NCBI RefSeq assembly: GCF_002102345.1 | Contig: NZ_LQPP01000011.1 | Span: 113,246 to 177,245 of the forward strand | DNA: 64,000 nt | Reading direction: 5' to 3' | Source: Mycolicibacterium peregrinum | Lineage (GTDB): Bacteria > Actinomycetota > Actinomycetes > Mycobacteriales > Mycobacteriaceae | In this document: positions 44,064-52,954 of the stretch, piece by piece | Layout: the number at the start of each line of letters is the position of its first letter | How positions within the stretch are numbered: the first letter of the stretch is position 1 | Made by a program: the position numbers and the translations under genes | Notes under the pieces: model-generated | What the model saw: only the letters and a program-made list of their open reading frames with translations | Databases searched by the model: none | What the model was told of the DNA's origin: nothing

Positions 44064-45200
44064 ATGGACTTCACCGAATCCAGCGAACACCGCGACCTGC
44101 GCGCCGCAGTTGCCGCGATCACCGACAAATATGGGCCGACCTACTTCGCCGAGCGGGCCACGGCTCACCAACCGACCGATGAACTCTGGTCGGAACTGGC
44201 CCAGCACGGGTTCATCGGAATCAACTTCCCCGAGGAATTCGGCGGTGGCGGCGGGGGAATGGCCGAACTGACAATCGTCTGCGAGGAAACCGCCGCTCGG
44301 GGATGCCCCTTGCTGCTGATGCTCGTATCTAGCGCCATATCGGGTGAGCTTCTTGCCCGCTACGGCACCCGTGGCCAGCAACAGGATTGGTTGCCGCGCA
44401 TGGCCTCCGGGGAAACCAAAGTGGCGTTTGCCATCACTGAGCCCGACGCCGGGTCCAACACCCGCAAGATCACTACCACAGCGGTACGTGACGGTGACGA
44501 CTATGTCATCAACGGCACCAAGTACTACATCTCCGGCGTCGACGAGGCCGGCGCCATCGTCGTCGTGACACGCACTGCGCCGGAGCGACTGTCTTTGTTT
44601 CTGGTGCCCACTGACACAGCAGGCCTGGCCAAACACCCGCTCCCAGTGGGAATCAACCTGCCCGAGAAGCAGTTCACGCTGCACTTCGACGACGTCCGGG
44701 TGCCTGCCTCAAACCTTCTAGGTGTCGAACACGAAGGATTCAGCCAGGTTTTCGACGGGCTTAACCCTGAGCGCATCACCGGAGCTGCGGTGTGTGTGGG
44801 CATCGGCAGGCATGCGGTCGAAAAGGGAACCGATTATGCGCGCCAACGGTCGGTGTGGGGTCCGCCCATCGGTAGCTATCAGGCGATCTCACATCCATTG
44901 GCCAAAGCCAAAATCGAAGTCGACCTCGCCGCGATCGCCACCGGCCGGGCTGCCTGGCTGTTCGATCACCAGTTGCCCGCAGGTGAGGCATCCAATATCG
45001 CGAAGTACGTCGCCGCCGAAGCGGCGGTCAGCGCCGTCGATCACGCGATCCAACTTCATGGCGGAAACGGAATATCAGCCGAGTACGGCCTTCTCCCGCA
45101 ATGGGGGCTGGCCAGATTGTTGCAGATCGCGCCGGTCAGCAGAGAGATGATCTTGAACTATGTCGCGCAGCACACCCTCAACCTGCCACGATCGTACTGA
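44064..45200 (+). CDS. Acyl-CoA dehydrogenase (AtuD-like position) lacking the usual C-terminal Glu
   Basis: 378 residues. FIGINFPEEFGGGGGGMAEL, AFAITEPDAGSNTRKITTTA, YVINGTKYYISGVDEAGAIV and GGNGISAEYGLLPQWG. The ending QIAPVSREMILNYVAQHTL replaces the FEGTxQ motif, so the Glu of MCAD-type enzymes is absent; a base elsewhere (as in isovaleryl-CoA dehydrogenase) would be needed. In the Atu scheme this would oxidise a citronellyl-CoA-like thioester. GGAGAG precedes ATG 44064, 14 bases after the AtuA stop. Confidence 0.87.
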   Translation: MDFTESSEHRDLRAAVAAITDKYGPTYFAERATAHQPTDELWSELAQHGFIGINFPEEFGGGGGGMAELTIVCEETAARGCPLLLMLVSSAISGELLARYGTRGQQQDWLPRMASGETKVAFAITEPDAGSNTRKITTTAVRDGDDYVINGTKYYISGVDEAGAIVVVTRTAPERLSLFLVPTDTAGLAKHPLPVGINLPEKQFTLHFDDVRVPASNLLGVEHEGFSQVFDGLNPERITGAAVCVGIGRHAVEKGTDYARQRSVWGPPIGSYQAISHPLAKAKIEVDLAAIATGRAAWLFDHQLPAGEASNIAKYVAAEAAVSAVDHAIQLHGGNGISAEYGLLPQWGLARLLQIAPVSREMILNYVAQHTLNLPRSY

Positions 45201-45224
45201 TCGCGGCAGGCAAGCAGAACTATC

Positions 45225-46253
45225 GTGAAGTTCGGTCTGCAGCTTGGCTATTGGGACGCGCAACCGCCCACAAACCACGCACAGCTGGTTGCCGCGGCTG
45301 AGGAGGCCGGGTTCGAAACCGTGTTCACGGCCGAGGCATGGGGCTCGGATGCGTTCACCCCGCTGGCCTGGTGGGGACGGCGGACCCACCGGATGCGACT
45401 TGGGGTGTCGGTGGCCCAGTTGTCGGCTCGCACACCGACAGCATGCGCGATGGCATCACTGACGTTGGACCACCTCTGCGGTGGACGGCATGTCCTCGGG
45501 CTCGGTGTGTCCGGGCCGCAAGTGGTGGAGGGCTGGTACGGACAGCGTTTTCCTAAACCGCTGGCACGGACCCGCGAGTACATCGACATCGTTCGCCAGG
45601 TCTGGGCCCGGCAACGAGAAGTCACCAGCAGCGGACCCCACTACCCACTTCCGTTGACAGGAAAGGGAACTGCTGGCCTGGGAACGCCGCTCAGGTCGAT
45701 CACCCACCCCCGGCGCGCCGAGATCCCGATCATGCTGGGGGCCGAGGGACCCAAGAATGTCGCGTTGGCCGCCGAGATCTGCGATGGGTGGCTCCCGATC
45801 TTCTACACGCCGCGAATGGCCGAGACCTACAACTGCTGGCTCGACGAGGGGTTCTCACGTCCTGGTGCACGTCGCTCGCGTGCCGATTTCGAGATCTGCG
45901 CGACCGCCAACGTCGTGATCACCGACGATCGAGCGGCGGCGTGTGAGGCCATGAAACCGTACCTGGCGCTGTACCTGGGCGGTATGGGTTCCGAGGACAC
46001 CAACTTTCACGCCGACGTCTACCGCCGGATGGGGTACGCCGACGTGGTCGACGAGGCAACTGTACTGCTGCGCAGCAAGGGCAAACACGCAGCCGCACAA
46101 GTAATTCCGGACGAAATGGTGGAGGACTCGGCAATTGTCGGGGATCGCGACTACGTCCGTGAGCAGATCAAGGTGTGGGAGGCCGCCGGTGTCACCACCA
46201 TGGTCATCAACGCCCGCAGCCCCGAACACATTCATCAACTGAGTAACTTGTAA
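45225..46253 (+). CDS. LLM-class F420-dependent oxidoreductase (Rv3520c family)
   Basis: 342 residues. MKFGLQLGYWDAQPPTNHAQ, TVFTAEAWGSDAFTPLAWWG, RHVLGLGVSGPQVVEGWYGQ, FPKPLARTREYIDIVRQVW and IPIMLGAEGPKNVALAAEIC follow the Rv3520c type closely. Uses F420 by family inference. Likely reduces or oxidises an alcohol, aldehyde or enoyl intermediate of the neighbouring pathway. GTG start at 45225, 24 bases after the dehydrogenase stop. Confidence 0.9.
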   Translation: MKFGLQLGYWDAQPPTNHAQLVAAAEEAGFETVFTAEAWGSDAFTPLAWWGRRTHRMRLGVSVAQLSARTPTACAMASLTLDHLCGGRHVLGLGVSGPQVVEGWYGQRFPKPLARTREYIDIVRQVWARQREVTSSGPHYPLPLTGKGTAGLGTPLRSITHPRRAEIPIMLGAEGPKNVALAAEICDGWLPIFYTPRMAETYNCWLDEGFSRPGARRSRADFEICATANVVITDDRAAACEAMKPYLALYLGGMGSEDTNFHADVYRRMGYADVVDEATVLLRSKGKHAAAQVIPDEMVEDSAIVGDRDYVREQIKVWEAAGVTTMVINARSPEHIHQLSNL

Positions 46254-46261
46254 GGACAGGC

Positions 46262-47014
46262 ATGCTGGACATCACCGACCTCAATCGCGTTCGCACCATC
46301 GCCTTGGCGCGCCACGATGCCCTCAACGCCTTCGATGAGGCGCTCTACGACGCCACCGCGATCGCACTGCAGGAGGCCGCCGAAGACGACAACGTTGCCG
46401 TGGTGACACTCACCGGGTCCGGCCGGGCGTTCAGTGCCGGGACCGACCTGAAGGAGCTTCAGGCCAGAGCATCCAAAAACGGCTTCGTCCCAGGGGAATA
46501 CGGCTTCAACGGATTGATGGATGTCCTCGCCGAATTCCCCAAACCCCTGATCTGCGCAGTCAACGGGGTGGGTCTGGGCATCGGCACCACCATTCTGGGA
46601 TTCGCCGACCTGGCCTTCATGTCCACCACCGCTCGGCTGAAGTGTCCGTTCACCAGTTTGGGACTCGCCCCCGAAGCCTCGTCGTCGTATCTGCTGCCGG
46701 CCCTACTGGGCAGGCAGAACGCGGCCTGGGTGCTGATGTCCTCAGAATGGATCGATGCCGAGCAAGCCCATGAGATGGGGTTGGTGTGGCGGCTGTGCGA
46801 GCCGGGCGATCTGGACGCCGAAGTGCGTCGCCACGCCGATATTCTTGCCAGCCATCCCATTTCGAGCTTGATCGCGGTCAAACGGAGCATCACTGCGCCG
46901 CATATCGATGCAGTTCGCGCGGCATTGGCCCGAGAGGACGCCTATCTCGAGGATCTTCTGGGGGCGCCGGACAATGCGCAGGCTCTTGCGCGGTTCGTCG
47001 AGGGCCGCAAGTAG
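46262..47014 (+). CDS. Enoyl-CoA hydratase/isomerase (ECI-like)
   Basis: 250 residues, crotonase fold. VTLTGSGRAFSAGTDLKEL, ICAVNGVGLGIGTTILGFAD and FTSLGLAPEASSSYLLPALL; the Glu in APEASSSYL matches the base of delta3,delta2-enoyl-CoA isomerases rather than hydratases. It could shift a double bond during degradation of an unsaturated branched chain. Last gene of the plus-strand Atu-like operon; the next gene converges four bases later. Confidence 0.87.
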   Translation: MLDITDLNRVRTIALARHDALNAFDEALYDATAIALQEAAEDDNVAVVTLTGSGRAFSAGTDLKELQARASKNGFVPGEYGFNGLMDVLAEFPKPLICAVNGVGLGIGTTILGFADLAFMSTTARLKCPFTSLGLAPEASSSYLLPALLGRQNAAWVLMSSEWIDAEQAHEMGLVWRLCEPGDLDAEVRRHADILASHPISSLIAVKRSITAPHIDAVRAALAREDAYLEDLLGAPDNAQALARFVEGRK

Positions 47015-47018
47015 CGGC

Positions 47019-48050
47019 TCACGAGCGCATACCGGCGACGATTGCCGCCGCTGCCTCCTCGGCCAACGGATACGGCGTCAGCAGGGTGAACCGATCGACC
47101 AACCCGCTGAACCGACTGAGAACCTTTGGCCCGATCTCGGCCGGTTCACCCACCACGGCAAACGCGTCCAAGATCTCGTCGTCGATCAGGGCGGCCATTG
47201 TCGTCCAGTCCCCAGTCTTGGAAAGCCGATGCAGCTCGGCGTGCAAGTCATGCCAGCCGTGCAGTTCGAGGACGTGCCGGTAGGCCGGTGTGGACCCGTA
47301 GAACGCGATCTGGCGCCGGACTGCCTCGACGGCATGGGTGATCTCTCGGTCGGTGCGGCCCGAGGCGATCAGTCCGGGATAGGACACCGTGAGATCACTG
47401 CGCATGCGGCCGGTTTCGTGCAGGACCGTGGTGACCGCCGGCAGGGTGATCTCGCAGAGGTAGCGCCTCGTAGTAAACCCGTGCACGAGCAGGCCGTCGG
47501 CGACACGCGCGGCGGCCTGGGTCATCTTGGGTCCCACGGCCGATACCACGATCTTGGGATCTCCGTACGGATGAGGAGTCGGGGTGAACATCGGGGTCAT
47601 CAGCGTGTGCTGATAGTGGACGCCCCGGAAGTCCAGGCGCTCCCCGCTACGCCAGGATTGCCAGATCGCGCGGAGCGCGTGTACGTATTCGCACATCCGG
47701 TCGGCGGGAGCCGACCAGGGCATCGAGAATCGTCGTTCGATGTGCGCCTGGATCTGGGTGCCCAGGCCGAGCACGAAGCGCCCGCCACTCATTTCCTGCA
47801 GATCGTTTGCGGCCATGGCTGTCGTCATGGGATTGCGGGCGAACGCCACTGCGACACCGGTGCCCAACTGCACATCGGCGGTGGTCATGGCTGCGATTGC
47901 CAAGGGAAGAAATGGATCTCGGTCAACGTCGGTAGACCATATGCCGTCGAACCCGATGCGCTCGGCGCGAGCTGCTTGAGCGATGAGGCGGGCGATGCCG
48001 GCCTCATCGCTGCCTGAGACTGTGCCCCCGATGTTGCAGTCGATGTACAT
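47019..48050 (-). CDS. LLM-class F420-dependent oxidoreductase (MSMEG_2256-like)
   Basis: 343 residues. MYIDCNIGGTVSGSDEAGIA, IGFDGIWSTDVDRDPFLPLA, VAFARNPMTTAMAANDLQEM and GGRFVLGLGTQIQAHIERRF resemble the TIGR03617-like F420 group. The end FAVVGEPAEIGPKVLSRFSG is matched by the remnant at 26490-26690. ATG 48050 is used (AGGA 12 bases upstream, family start); the frame is open to 48101 inside the epoxide hydrolase gene. Ten bases after the epoxide hydrolase stop, so the two are cotranscribed. Confidence 0.88.
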   Translation of the reverse strand: MYIDCNIGGTVSGSDEAGIARLIAQAARAERIGFDGIWSTDVDRDPFLPLAIAAMTTADVQLGTGVAVAFARNPMTTAMAANDLQEMSGGRFVLGLGTQIQAHIERRFSMPWSAPADRMCEYVHALRAIWQSWRSGERLDFRGVHYQHTLMTPMFTPTPHPYGDPKIVVSAVGPKMTQAAARVADGLLVHGFTTRRYLCEITLPAVTTVLHETGRMRSDLTVSYPGLIASGRTDREITHAVEAVRRQIAFYGSTPAYRHVLELHGWHDLHAELHRLSKTGDWTTMAALIDDEILDAFAVVGEPAEIGPKVLSRFSGLVDRFTLLTPYPLAEEAAAAIVAGMRS

Positions 48051-48060
48051 GACAGGAGTC

Positions 48061-49242
48061 CTAGTTGAGCGCCCGCAGGCCCGCACGCACTTCATTGACA
48101 AAGACGGCAGGCTGCTCCATTGATGGAAAGTGCCCGCCCCGCGCGGGCTGGCTGTAATAGCGAAGATCGGGATAGCGGGTGCGCGCCCACCGTTCGCTCA
48201 TCGTGAACACGTCCCCAGGGAAACAGCTATAGGCGGCTGGTGCCGGCACGGGTTCGAAGCTGCTCAGAACTGGTTTGAAGCTTTCCCAATACAGACGGGC
48301 CGAAGACGCTGCTGTCGCAGTGAGCCAGTAGAGGGAGATCCCGCCGAGCATCTTGTCGCGCGTCAAGACGTTCTCGGGATGACCGTCGCAATCGGTCCAT
48401 GCCGCGAACTTCTCCAATATCCATGCGCACTGCCCGGCCGGTGAGTCGACTAGCCCGTAACCGGTCGTCTGCGGTCGGGTGCTCTGTTGCTGCGAGTAAC
48501 CCCCTTCCCAGTCGTTGTAGTACTGCAGCTTGTCGAGCTGGCGACTTTCCTCCGGCGTCGGATCGCCGAGCTTGAGCAGCTCGGCCGGATCGCAGATGGC
48601 CATGTTGAAGTGGATACCTCTGACCGAGTCGAGCTGACGTGTCCCCATCGATGCGGCCACGATGGAGCCCCAGTCTCCGCCTTGGACAAAGAAACGCGGG
48701 TACCCCAGCCGCTGCATGAGTTCGGACAGTGCAGCGCCGGTACGTTCAACCGTCCACCCCCGTTGCGACGGCTTTTGGCTGAATCCGAATCCCGGTAGCG
48801 ACGGCACCACCACGTGATAGGCATCTTCGGGCTGTCCACCGTAGGCCTCTGGATTGCGCAACGGCTCGATGATGTCGAGGTGTTCGAAGACTGACCCAGG
48901 CCATCCGTGCACGATGATCAGCGGCTGGGCACCGGGTGTGGGACTCGGGGCGTGCAGAAAGTGGATGTCGAGACCATCGATCGTTGTCACACCCTGCTGA
49001 TACGAGTTCAGCTGAGATTCGGCCCGGCGCCAGTCGTAGTCGGCCGCCCAATACCGGCAAATCTCGCGTACGTATTCCAGCGGGGCGCCCTGCGACCAGT
49101 CGTCGACAGTCTCATGTTCGGGCCAGCGGGTTCGGCTCAGCCGCCCGCGTAGATCGTCAATGTGGGCCTCGGGGATAGCGCACCGAAATGGGCGTATGAA
49201 TGGCGATGCGACCTCCTCCACGATGCCCTGATCTCGGCTCAT
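48061..49242 (-). CDS. Epoxide hydrolase (EHN-type alpha/beta hydrolase)
   Basis: 393 residues. N-terminal EHN domain (IPEAHIDDLRGRLSRTRWPE), oxyanion HGWPG (~112-116), nucleophile GGDWG (Asp190) and His in GGHFPSMEQPAVF (~371). Residues for epoxide opening appear complete. It would convert an epoxide, for example on an isoprenoid double bond, to a diol. TAGGAGGAC lies seven bases before ATG 49242. Downstream partner of the membrane protein gene and upstream of the LLM gene on the minus strand. Confidence 0.9.
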   Translation of the reverse strand: MSRDQGIVEEVASPFIRPFRCAIPEAHIDDLRGRLSRTRWPEHETVDDWSQGAPLEYVREICRYWAADYDWRRAESQLNSYQQGVTTIDGLDIHFLHAPSPTPGAQPLIIVHGWPGSVFEHLDIIEPLRNPEAYGGQPEDAYHVVVPSLPGFGFSQKPSQRGWTVERTGAALSELMQRLGYPRFFVQGGDWGSIVAASMGTRQLDSVRGIHFNMAICDPAELLKLGDPTPEESRQLDKLQYYNDWEGGYSQQQSTRPQTTGYGLVDSPAGQCAWILEKFAAWTDCDGHPENVLTRDKMLGGISLYWLTATAASSARLYWESFKPVLSSFEPVPAPAAYSCFPGDVFTMSERWARTRYPDLRYYSQPARGGHFPSMEQPAVFVNEVRAGLRALN

Positions 49243-49284
49243 ATGTGCTGTCCTCCTATTGCTGGTTGAGGGTTGGTCGATTCA

Positions 49285-50127
49285 TCAGATGAGTTGCGCG
49301 TCAGCCGCCAACTTCTGTCCTGGCGCCGGGGTGTCGGTATCGGCGGACTTGGCCGGGAGAAAGGCCGCAAGTCCGTAGATCACGATGGCGCACAGGATGA
49401 TCGACACCAATGTCGCGGCAAAGATCAGTGCGGTCGACGCCAACCCATTGTCGAGGTGCATCGCGATAATGAGGGGGTAGCCCAAGCCAAAGTTAGCTCC
49501 AAAGAACGTCATTGGGAACACGACGAACAGGCTCAGTAGGGCCCACCAACTGGATGCTTTGCGCCAGATGAGAACTGCCACGATGGTGAACAGAACTACC
49601 TGCGTACCCTCCAGGATTCCGATGACGATCGGGTAGTTCCAGATCCGCAGCACATGAGGGCCGTAATAGGTGTAGACGTCGGTGGCGGTACCGATGACTT
49701 CGAAGACACACGAGGTGATTACTTCTAGTCCCCACAGCGCAAACAGACCCTTGCGATCGAAGCGCCCCTCGTAAGCGCGGCGTCCGGCGTACAGGCAGGC
49801 GCCCGCGTAGAGAATGATGTAACCGCTGTGGGTCCAGTTCGGCTGCGGGATTCCGAAGGCCGAAAAGTGCATGAGTCCGGCGCCGGGCTGGCCGTTCTGG
49901 GCGTCGTAGAACCACAGGTCGAATGCGACGTCATACAGCGGCTCGGCGTACGCGGCCACACCCGCGGCCACGCACGCGAAGACGTAGAACGGCGTGCGGT
50001 ATTTGCGCCCCATCTGAACAGCGATGATGATCATCGCCAGCGCGATAGCCCAGCTCAGCCAGGTAAAGATGTTCTGCCACAGGACACTGACATCATGTGT
50101 CATCACCTCTGGGGTCATTCGGCCCAT
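49285..50127 (-). CDS. Polytopic membrane protein of unknown function
   Basis: 280 residues with about seven hydrophobic segments, e.g. WLSWAIALAMIIIAVQMG (~22-39), PFYVFACVAAGVAAYA, GYIILYAGACLYAG, GTQVVLFTIVAVLIW, WWALLSLFVVFPMTFFG and STALIFAATLVSIILCAIVI. Trp/Tyr-rich loops (YDVAFDLWFYDAQNGQPGAG, ATDVYTYYGPHVLRIWNYP). No transporter or enzyme motif recognised. AAGGAGGAG before ATG 50127. First gene of the minus unit with epoxide hydrolase and LLM oxidoreductase; perhaps a transporter or membrane oxygenase partner for the same substrate. Confidence 0.8.
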   Translation of the reverse strand: MGRMTPEVMTHDVSVLWQNIFTWLSWAIALAMIIIAVQMGRKYRTPFYVFACVAAGVAAYAEPLYDVAFDLWFYDAQNGQPGAGLMHFSAFGIPQPNWTHSGYIILYAGACLYAGRRAYEGRFDRKGLFALWGLEVITSCVFEVIGTATDVYTYYGPHVLRIWNYPIVIGILEGTQVVLFTIVAVLIWRKASSWWALLSLFVVFPMTFFGANFGLGYPLIIAMHLDNGLASTALIFAATLVSIILCAIVIYGLAAFLPAKSADTDTPAPGQKLAADAQLI

Positions 50128-50280
50128 GTCTGCTCCTCCTTCGGTCGAGGCGACGGTGAGCCGTTAGGTGCCTCGGTGCCGCCTGCGTAGAGAAGGACGC
50201 TATCCAGAGTGACGTGCGCCTCATATCCCCCGCAGGGAGACATTGCGCTCCCATTAAGGGGTGTAGGGCCAGGCCAGCTG
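50128..50280. promoter_or_regulatory. Upstream region of the membrane protein gene with C-run/G-run dyads
   Basis: Holds TCCC-CCGCA-GGGA (50226-50238) and CTCCC-ATTAA-GGGG (50248-50261), similar to dyads at 26.4 and 28.3-28.4 kb. No gene seen. Confidence 0.3.
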
Positions 50281-50931
50281 TCAGCGTCGAGATGTGCCGA
50301 CGCGGTTCGCTTTCAGGATGTCGCGCGCCGAGTCGGTGAGCAGGCCCCGCAACCGGTCGTCGGCCAAACCCGTGTTGTGGAATAGGGGCGATTGAATCGC
50401 GCCGATCGCAGCATGCACCACCACCCTCGCCTCAGTGTCGTCCAAATCCTCGCGCAGCTCGTTCACCAGATGAACCCACTCTTCGAGGTACAGCCGCTGC
50501 TTGCGGCGCAGCCGCCTGCGGTCCTCGTCGGGCAGATTGTTGATCTCGTTGTAATAGACCTGCGCGAGCTGACGGTCTCCCACCACGAACTCGACCTGAC
50601 CTTCGATCAACTCCTCCAAAGCCGTTGGCAGGTCGCGGTTGCCGTCGAGAATGCGCTGCTCGTCGGCGATCAACTCGTCGATCACTTGGTCGAACAACGC
50701 GACCAGGATTGCCGATTTACTGTCAAAGTGGCGATAGACACCCGAGCCCGTGATTCCAGCCGCGTTGCCAATTTCAGCAATCGACACAGCGTGAAAACCT
50801 TTACGTCCGATCAGGTCTGAGGCCGCAAGCAAAATGCGGCTTTTGCGCTCGGGATCGCGGGTTCTGGCTCCGGCTGCGCCGGGCGACGGGTCAACGACGA
50901 TGGGTGCACCTCCTAGTGCATCAGCACTCAT
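50281..50931 (-). CDS. TetR-family regulator, divergent from the mce operon
   Basis: 216 residues from ATG 50931. HTH at ~35-80: RKSRILLAASDLIGRKGFHA, SIAEIGNAAGITGSGVYRHF then DSKSAILVALFDQVIDELI. The C-terminal domain is helical with QVYYNEINNLPDEDRRRLRR. It resembles mycobacterial lipid-responsive TetR proteins. The start at 50931 is preferred over ATG 50961 because the latter lies inside the palindrome 50958-50974, which is a likely autoregulatory operator. Probably controls itself and the yrbE-mce operon. Confidence 0.88.
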   Translation of the reverse strand: MSADALGGAPIVVDPSPGAAGARTRDPERKSRILLAASDLIGRKGFHAVSIAEIGNAAGITGSGVYRHFDSKSAILVALFDQVIDELIADEQRILDGNRDLPTALEELIEGQVEFVVGDRQLAQVYYNEINNLPDEDRRRLRRKQRLYLEEWVHLVNELREDLDDTEARVVVHAAIGAIQSPLFHNTGLADDRLRGLLTDSARDILKANRVGTSRR

Positions 50932-50957
50932 TATGCATCGCGCTTTGTCTGGGCATA

Positions 50958-50974
50958 TCACTTCTCATAAGTGA
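50958..50974. promoter_or_regulatory. TetR operator candidate (TCACTT-CTCAT-AAGTGA)
   Basis: Perfect 6-5-6 dyad 27 bases upstream of the tetR start and at the left end of the 387-base divergent region with yrbEA. Not the same motif as the TAGT/ACTA dyads. Confidence 0.6.
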
Positions 50975-51318
50975 ACCACAAATAACTAACTCGGCCGTCA
51001 ATGCAACCAGGGTTGTCGCACGCCTCGGTGCGGTTGTGCCCCGATGGGGGGATCCATCTCCTCCTGCAAGGAGGGGAAACCGCAGTGATCTGTGCCATAC
51101 ATTTTCGGCGTGCTTCCCAACGAAGGGTTCCTGTTCATGTGCAGCGCGCATGCCGTACGGCAAAGCGACGGGCCGCAGAGCAACGCAGGACGAGCGGTGC
51201 TGCCGACGTTGCCGCTTGCGGTTCATCGCCAAAGTGACGCTGGCTTACCGCGCACTGCTCCAAGCGCTGACTGTCGGCACATGCCGACCCATCCCGACTC
51301 ACAGCGTCGAGAAGCTCA
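50975..51318 (+). other. Leader/promoter region of the yrbE-mce operon
   Basis: No convincing gene. An AT-rich patch (CACAAATAACTAACTC, 50977-50992) may hold the promoter. A GTG at 51082 with AAGGAGGGG upstream opens a 51-codon frame rich in Arg and Ala without recognisable motifs; it could be a leader peptide or chance. Confidence 0.4.
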
Positions 51319-52089
51319 ATGATCGCGCTGGGGCCCGCTGCTAAGCCCGTCAGTGCGGTCGGCGGATTTTTCGCGATGACCCTCGATGTGCTCGTACTGA
51401 TCTTCAGGCCACCGTTCGCGTGGCGGGAGTATCTGGACCAAACATGGTTCGTGGCACGGGTATCGCTCGCCCCGGCTCTGATGTTGACGATTCCCTACAC
51501 CGTGCTGCTGGTTTTCACCTTCAACATCTTGCTGATCGAGTTTGGGGCCGCCGACTTCTCGGGAACCGGCGCCGCGATCGGCACGGTGAGCCAAATCGGC
51601 CCGATCGTGACGGTGCTGGTGGTAGCTGGGGCCGGTTCTACGGCGATGTGTGCTGATCTGGGCGCCAGAACAATTCGTGAGGAACTCGATGCCATGCGGG
51701 TAATGGGAATTGACCCCATCCAAGCTTTGGTGGTCCCGCGCGTGCTGGCGGCGACGACCGTGGCGCTCGCGTTGTCGGCAACGGTGATCATGGTGGGGTT
51801 GGCCGGCGGGTTCACGTTCGCGGTCTTTATCCAGCACGTGCCTCCTGGCTCGTTTGTGGCCGGCTTGACTGTGCTGACACATGGTGCCGATGTGGCTGTG
51901 GCTCTGGCCAAAGCCGCATTGTTCGGGCTATCAGCTGGACTGATCGCCTGCTACAAGGGCATTTCTGTTGGGGGCGGTCCGGCCGGTGTCGGTAACGCAG
52001 TAAACGAAACAGTCGTGTTCACCTTCATGGCCCTGTTTGCGATCAACGTCATCGCCACGGCGGTCGGCGTGAAGATTACGGTGGTCTGA
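51319..52089 (+). CDS. yrbEA: YrbE/MlaE-type permease A of the Mce importer
   Basis: 256 residues, 5-6 membrane segments. The coupling loop STAMCADLGARTIREELDAM then RVMGIDPIQALVVPRVLAA is the MlaE EQ-loop that contacts the ATPase MceG (encoded elsewhere). C-terminal GISVGGGPAGVGNAVNETVV is standard. Forms the membrane channel of a lipid ABC importer with YrbEB. ATG 51319 with GAGAAG upstream. Confidence 0.93.
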   Translation: MIALGPAAKPVSAVGGFFAMTLDVLVLIFRPPFAWREYLDQTWFVARVSLAPALMLTIPYTVLLVFTFNILLIEFGAADFSGTGAAIGTVSQIGPIVTVLVVAGAGSTAMCADLGARTIREELDAMRVMGIDPIQALVVPRVLAATTVALALSATVIMVGLAGGFTFAVFIQHVPPGSFVAGLTVLTHGADVAVALAKAALFGLSAGLIACYKGISVGGGPAGVGNAVNETVVFTFMALFAINVIATAVGVKITVV

Positions 52090-52098
52090 GGTGGGGGC

Positions 52099-52950
52099 AT
52101 GAGTTCTGTAGTACGGCAGAGGTTTCCGAACTTTAGTCGTCGCTTTGGGCGAATCAGTTCGGCCTGGAACGACATTGGTGTGCAGACGCAGTTCTATGCA
52201 CGGGCGATCGGTTCGATCGGTGACGCTGCGATGAACTACCGCACCGAGCTGATCCGGCTGATCGCAACGATGGGGCTCGGGGCCGGGGCGTTGGCCGTTG
52301 TTGGCGGCACTGTCGCCATCGTCGGGTTCTTGACCACCACCACCGGTGCGCTAGTCGCTGTCCAGGGCTACAACCAGTTCGCCTCGGTGGGCGTGGAAGC
52401 CCTGACCGGTTTCGCCTCGGCATTCTTCAACGTCAGGCTTATCGCACCGGGCACCACAGCGGTGGCGCTGTCGGCAACTATCGGTGCCGGCGCGACTGCC
52501 CAGCTGGGGGCGATGCGCATCAACGAGGAAATCGACGCACTGGAAGTCATCGGGATCCGCAGCATCAGCTACTTGGCGTCCACGAGGGTGGCTGCCGGGA
52601 TCATCGTCGTGATTCCGCTGTACTGCGTCGCAGTGATCATGTCCTTCGTCTCATCGCGGCTGGGTACGACCCTGATCTATGGGCAAGGGTCCGGAGTCTA
52701 TGACCACTACTTCAATACATTTCTCAACACGACCGACCTGTTGTGGTCGTTCGGCCAGTCCGTGGCGATCACGGTGGTGATCATGTTGGTGCATACCTAT
52801 TACGGGTTTACCGCTTCGGGAGGCCCCGCCGGTGTGGGTGAAGCGGTCGGCCGAGCGGTGCGGACGTCGTTGATCGTCGCGGCCATTGTCATCGTGATGA
52901 TCTCGCTGGCGTTGTACGGCCAGTCCGGCAACTTCCACTTGGCAGGGTGA
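52099..52950 (+). CDS. yrbEB: YrbE/MlaE-type permease B of the Mce importer
   Basis: 283 residues. Amphipathic N-terminus, then ELIRLIATMGLGAGALAVVG, GAGATAQLGAMRINEEIDAL and EVIGIRSISYLASTRVAAG (EQ-loop), ending TASGGPAGVGEAVGRAVRTS. Partner of YrbEA in the inner membrane. Nine bases after the YrbEA stop; MceA starts five bases after its stop. Confidence 0.93.
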   Translation: MSSVVRQRFPNFSRRFGRISSAWNDIGVQTQFYARAIGSIGDAAMNYRTELIRLIATMGLGAGALAVVGGTVAIVGFLTTTTGALVAVQGYNQFASVGVEALTGFASAFFNVRLIAPGTTAVALSATIGAGATAQLGAMRINEEIDALEVIGIRSISYLASTRVAAGIIVVIPLYCVAVIMSFVSSRLGTTLIYGQGSGVYDHYFNTFLNTTDLLWSFGQSVAITVVIMLVHTYYGFTASGGPAGVGEAVGRAVRTSLIVAAIVIVMISLALYGQSGNFHLAG

Positions 52951-52954
52951 GCTT

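Noticed and set aside
51001..51237. Small plus-strand frame in the mce leader with AAGGAGGGG inside
   Set aside because: Arg/Ala-rich product without motif; kept only as a possible leader in the region note.
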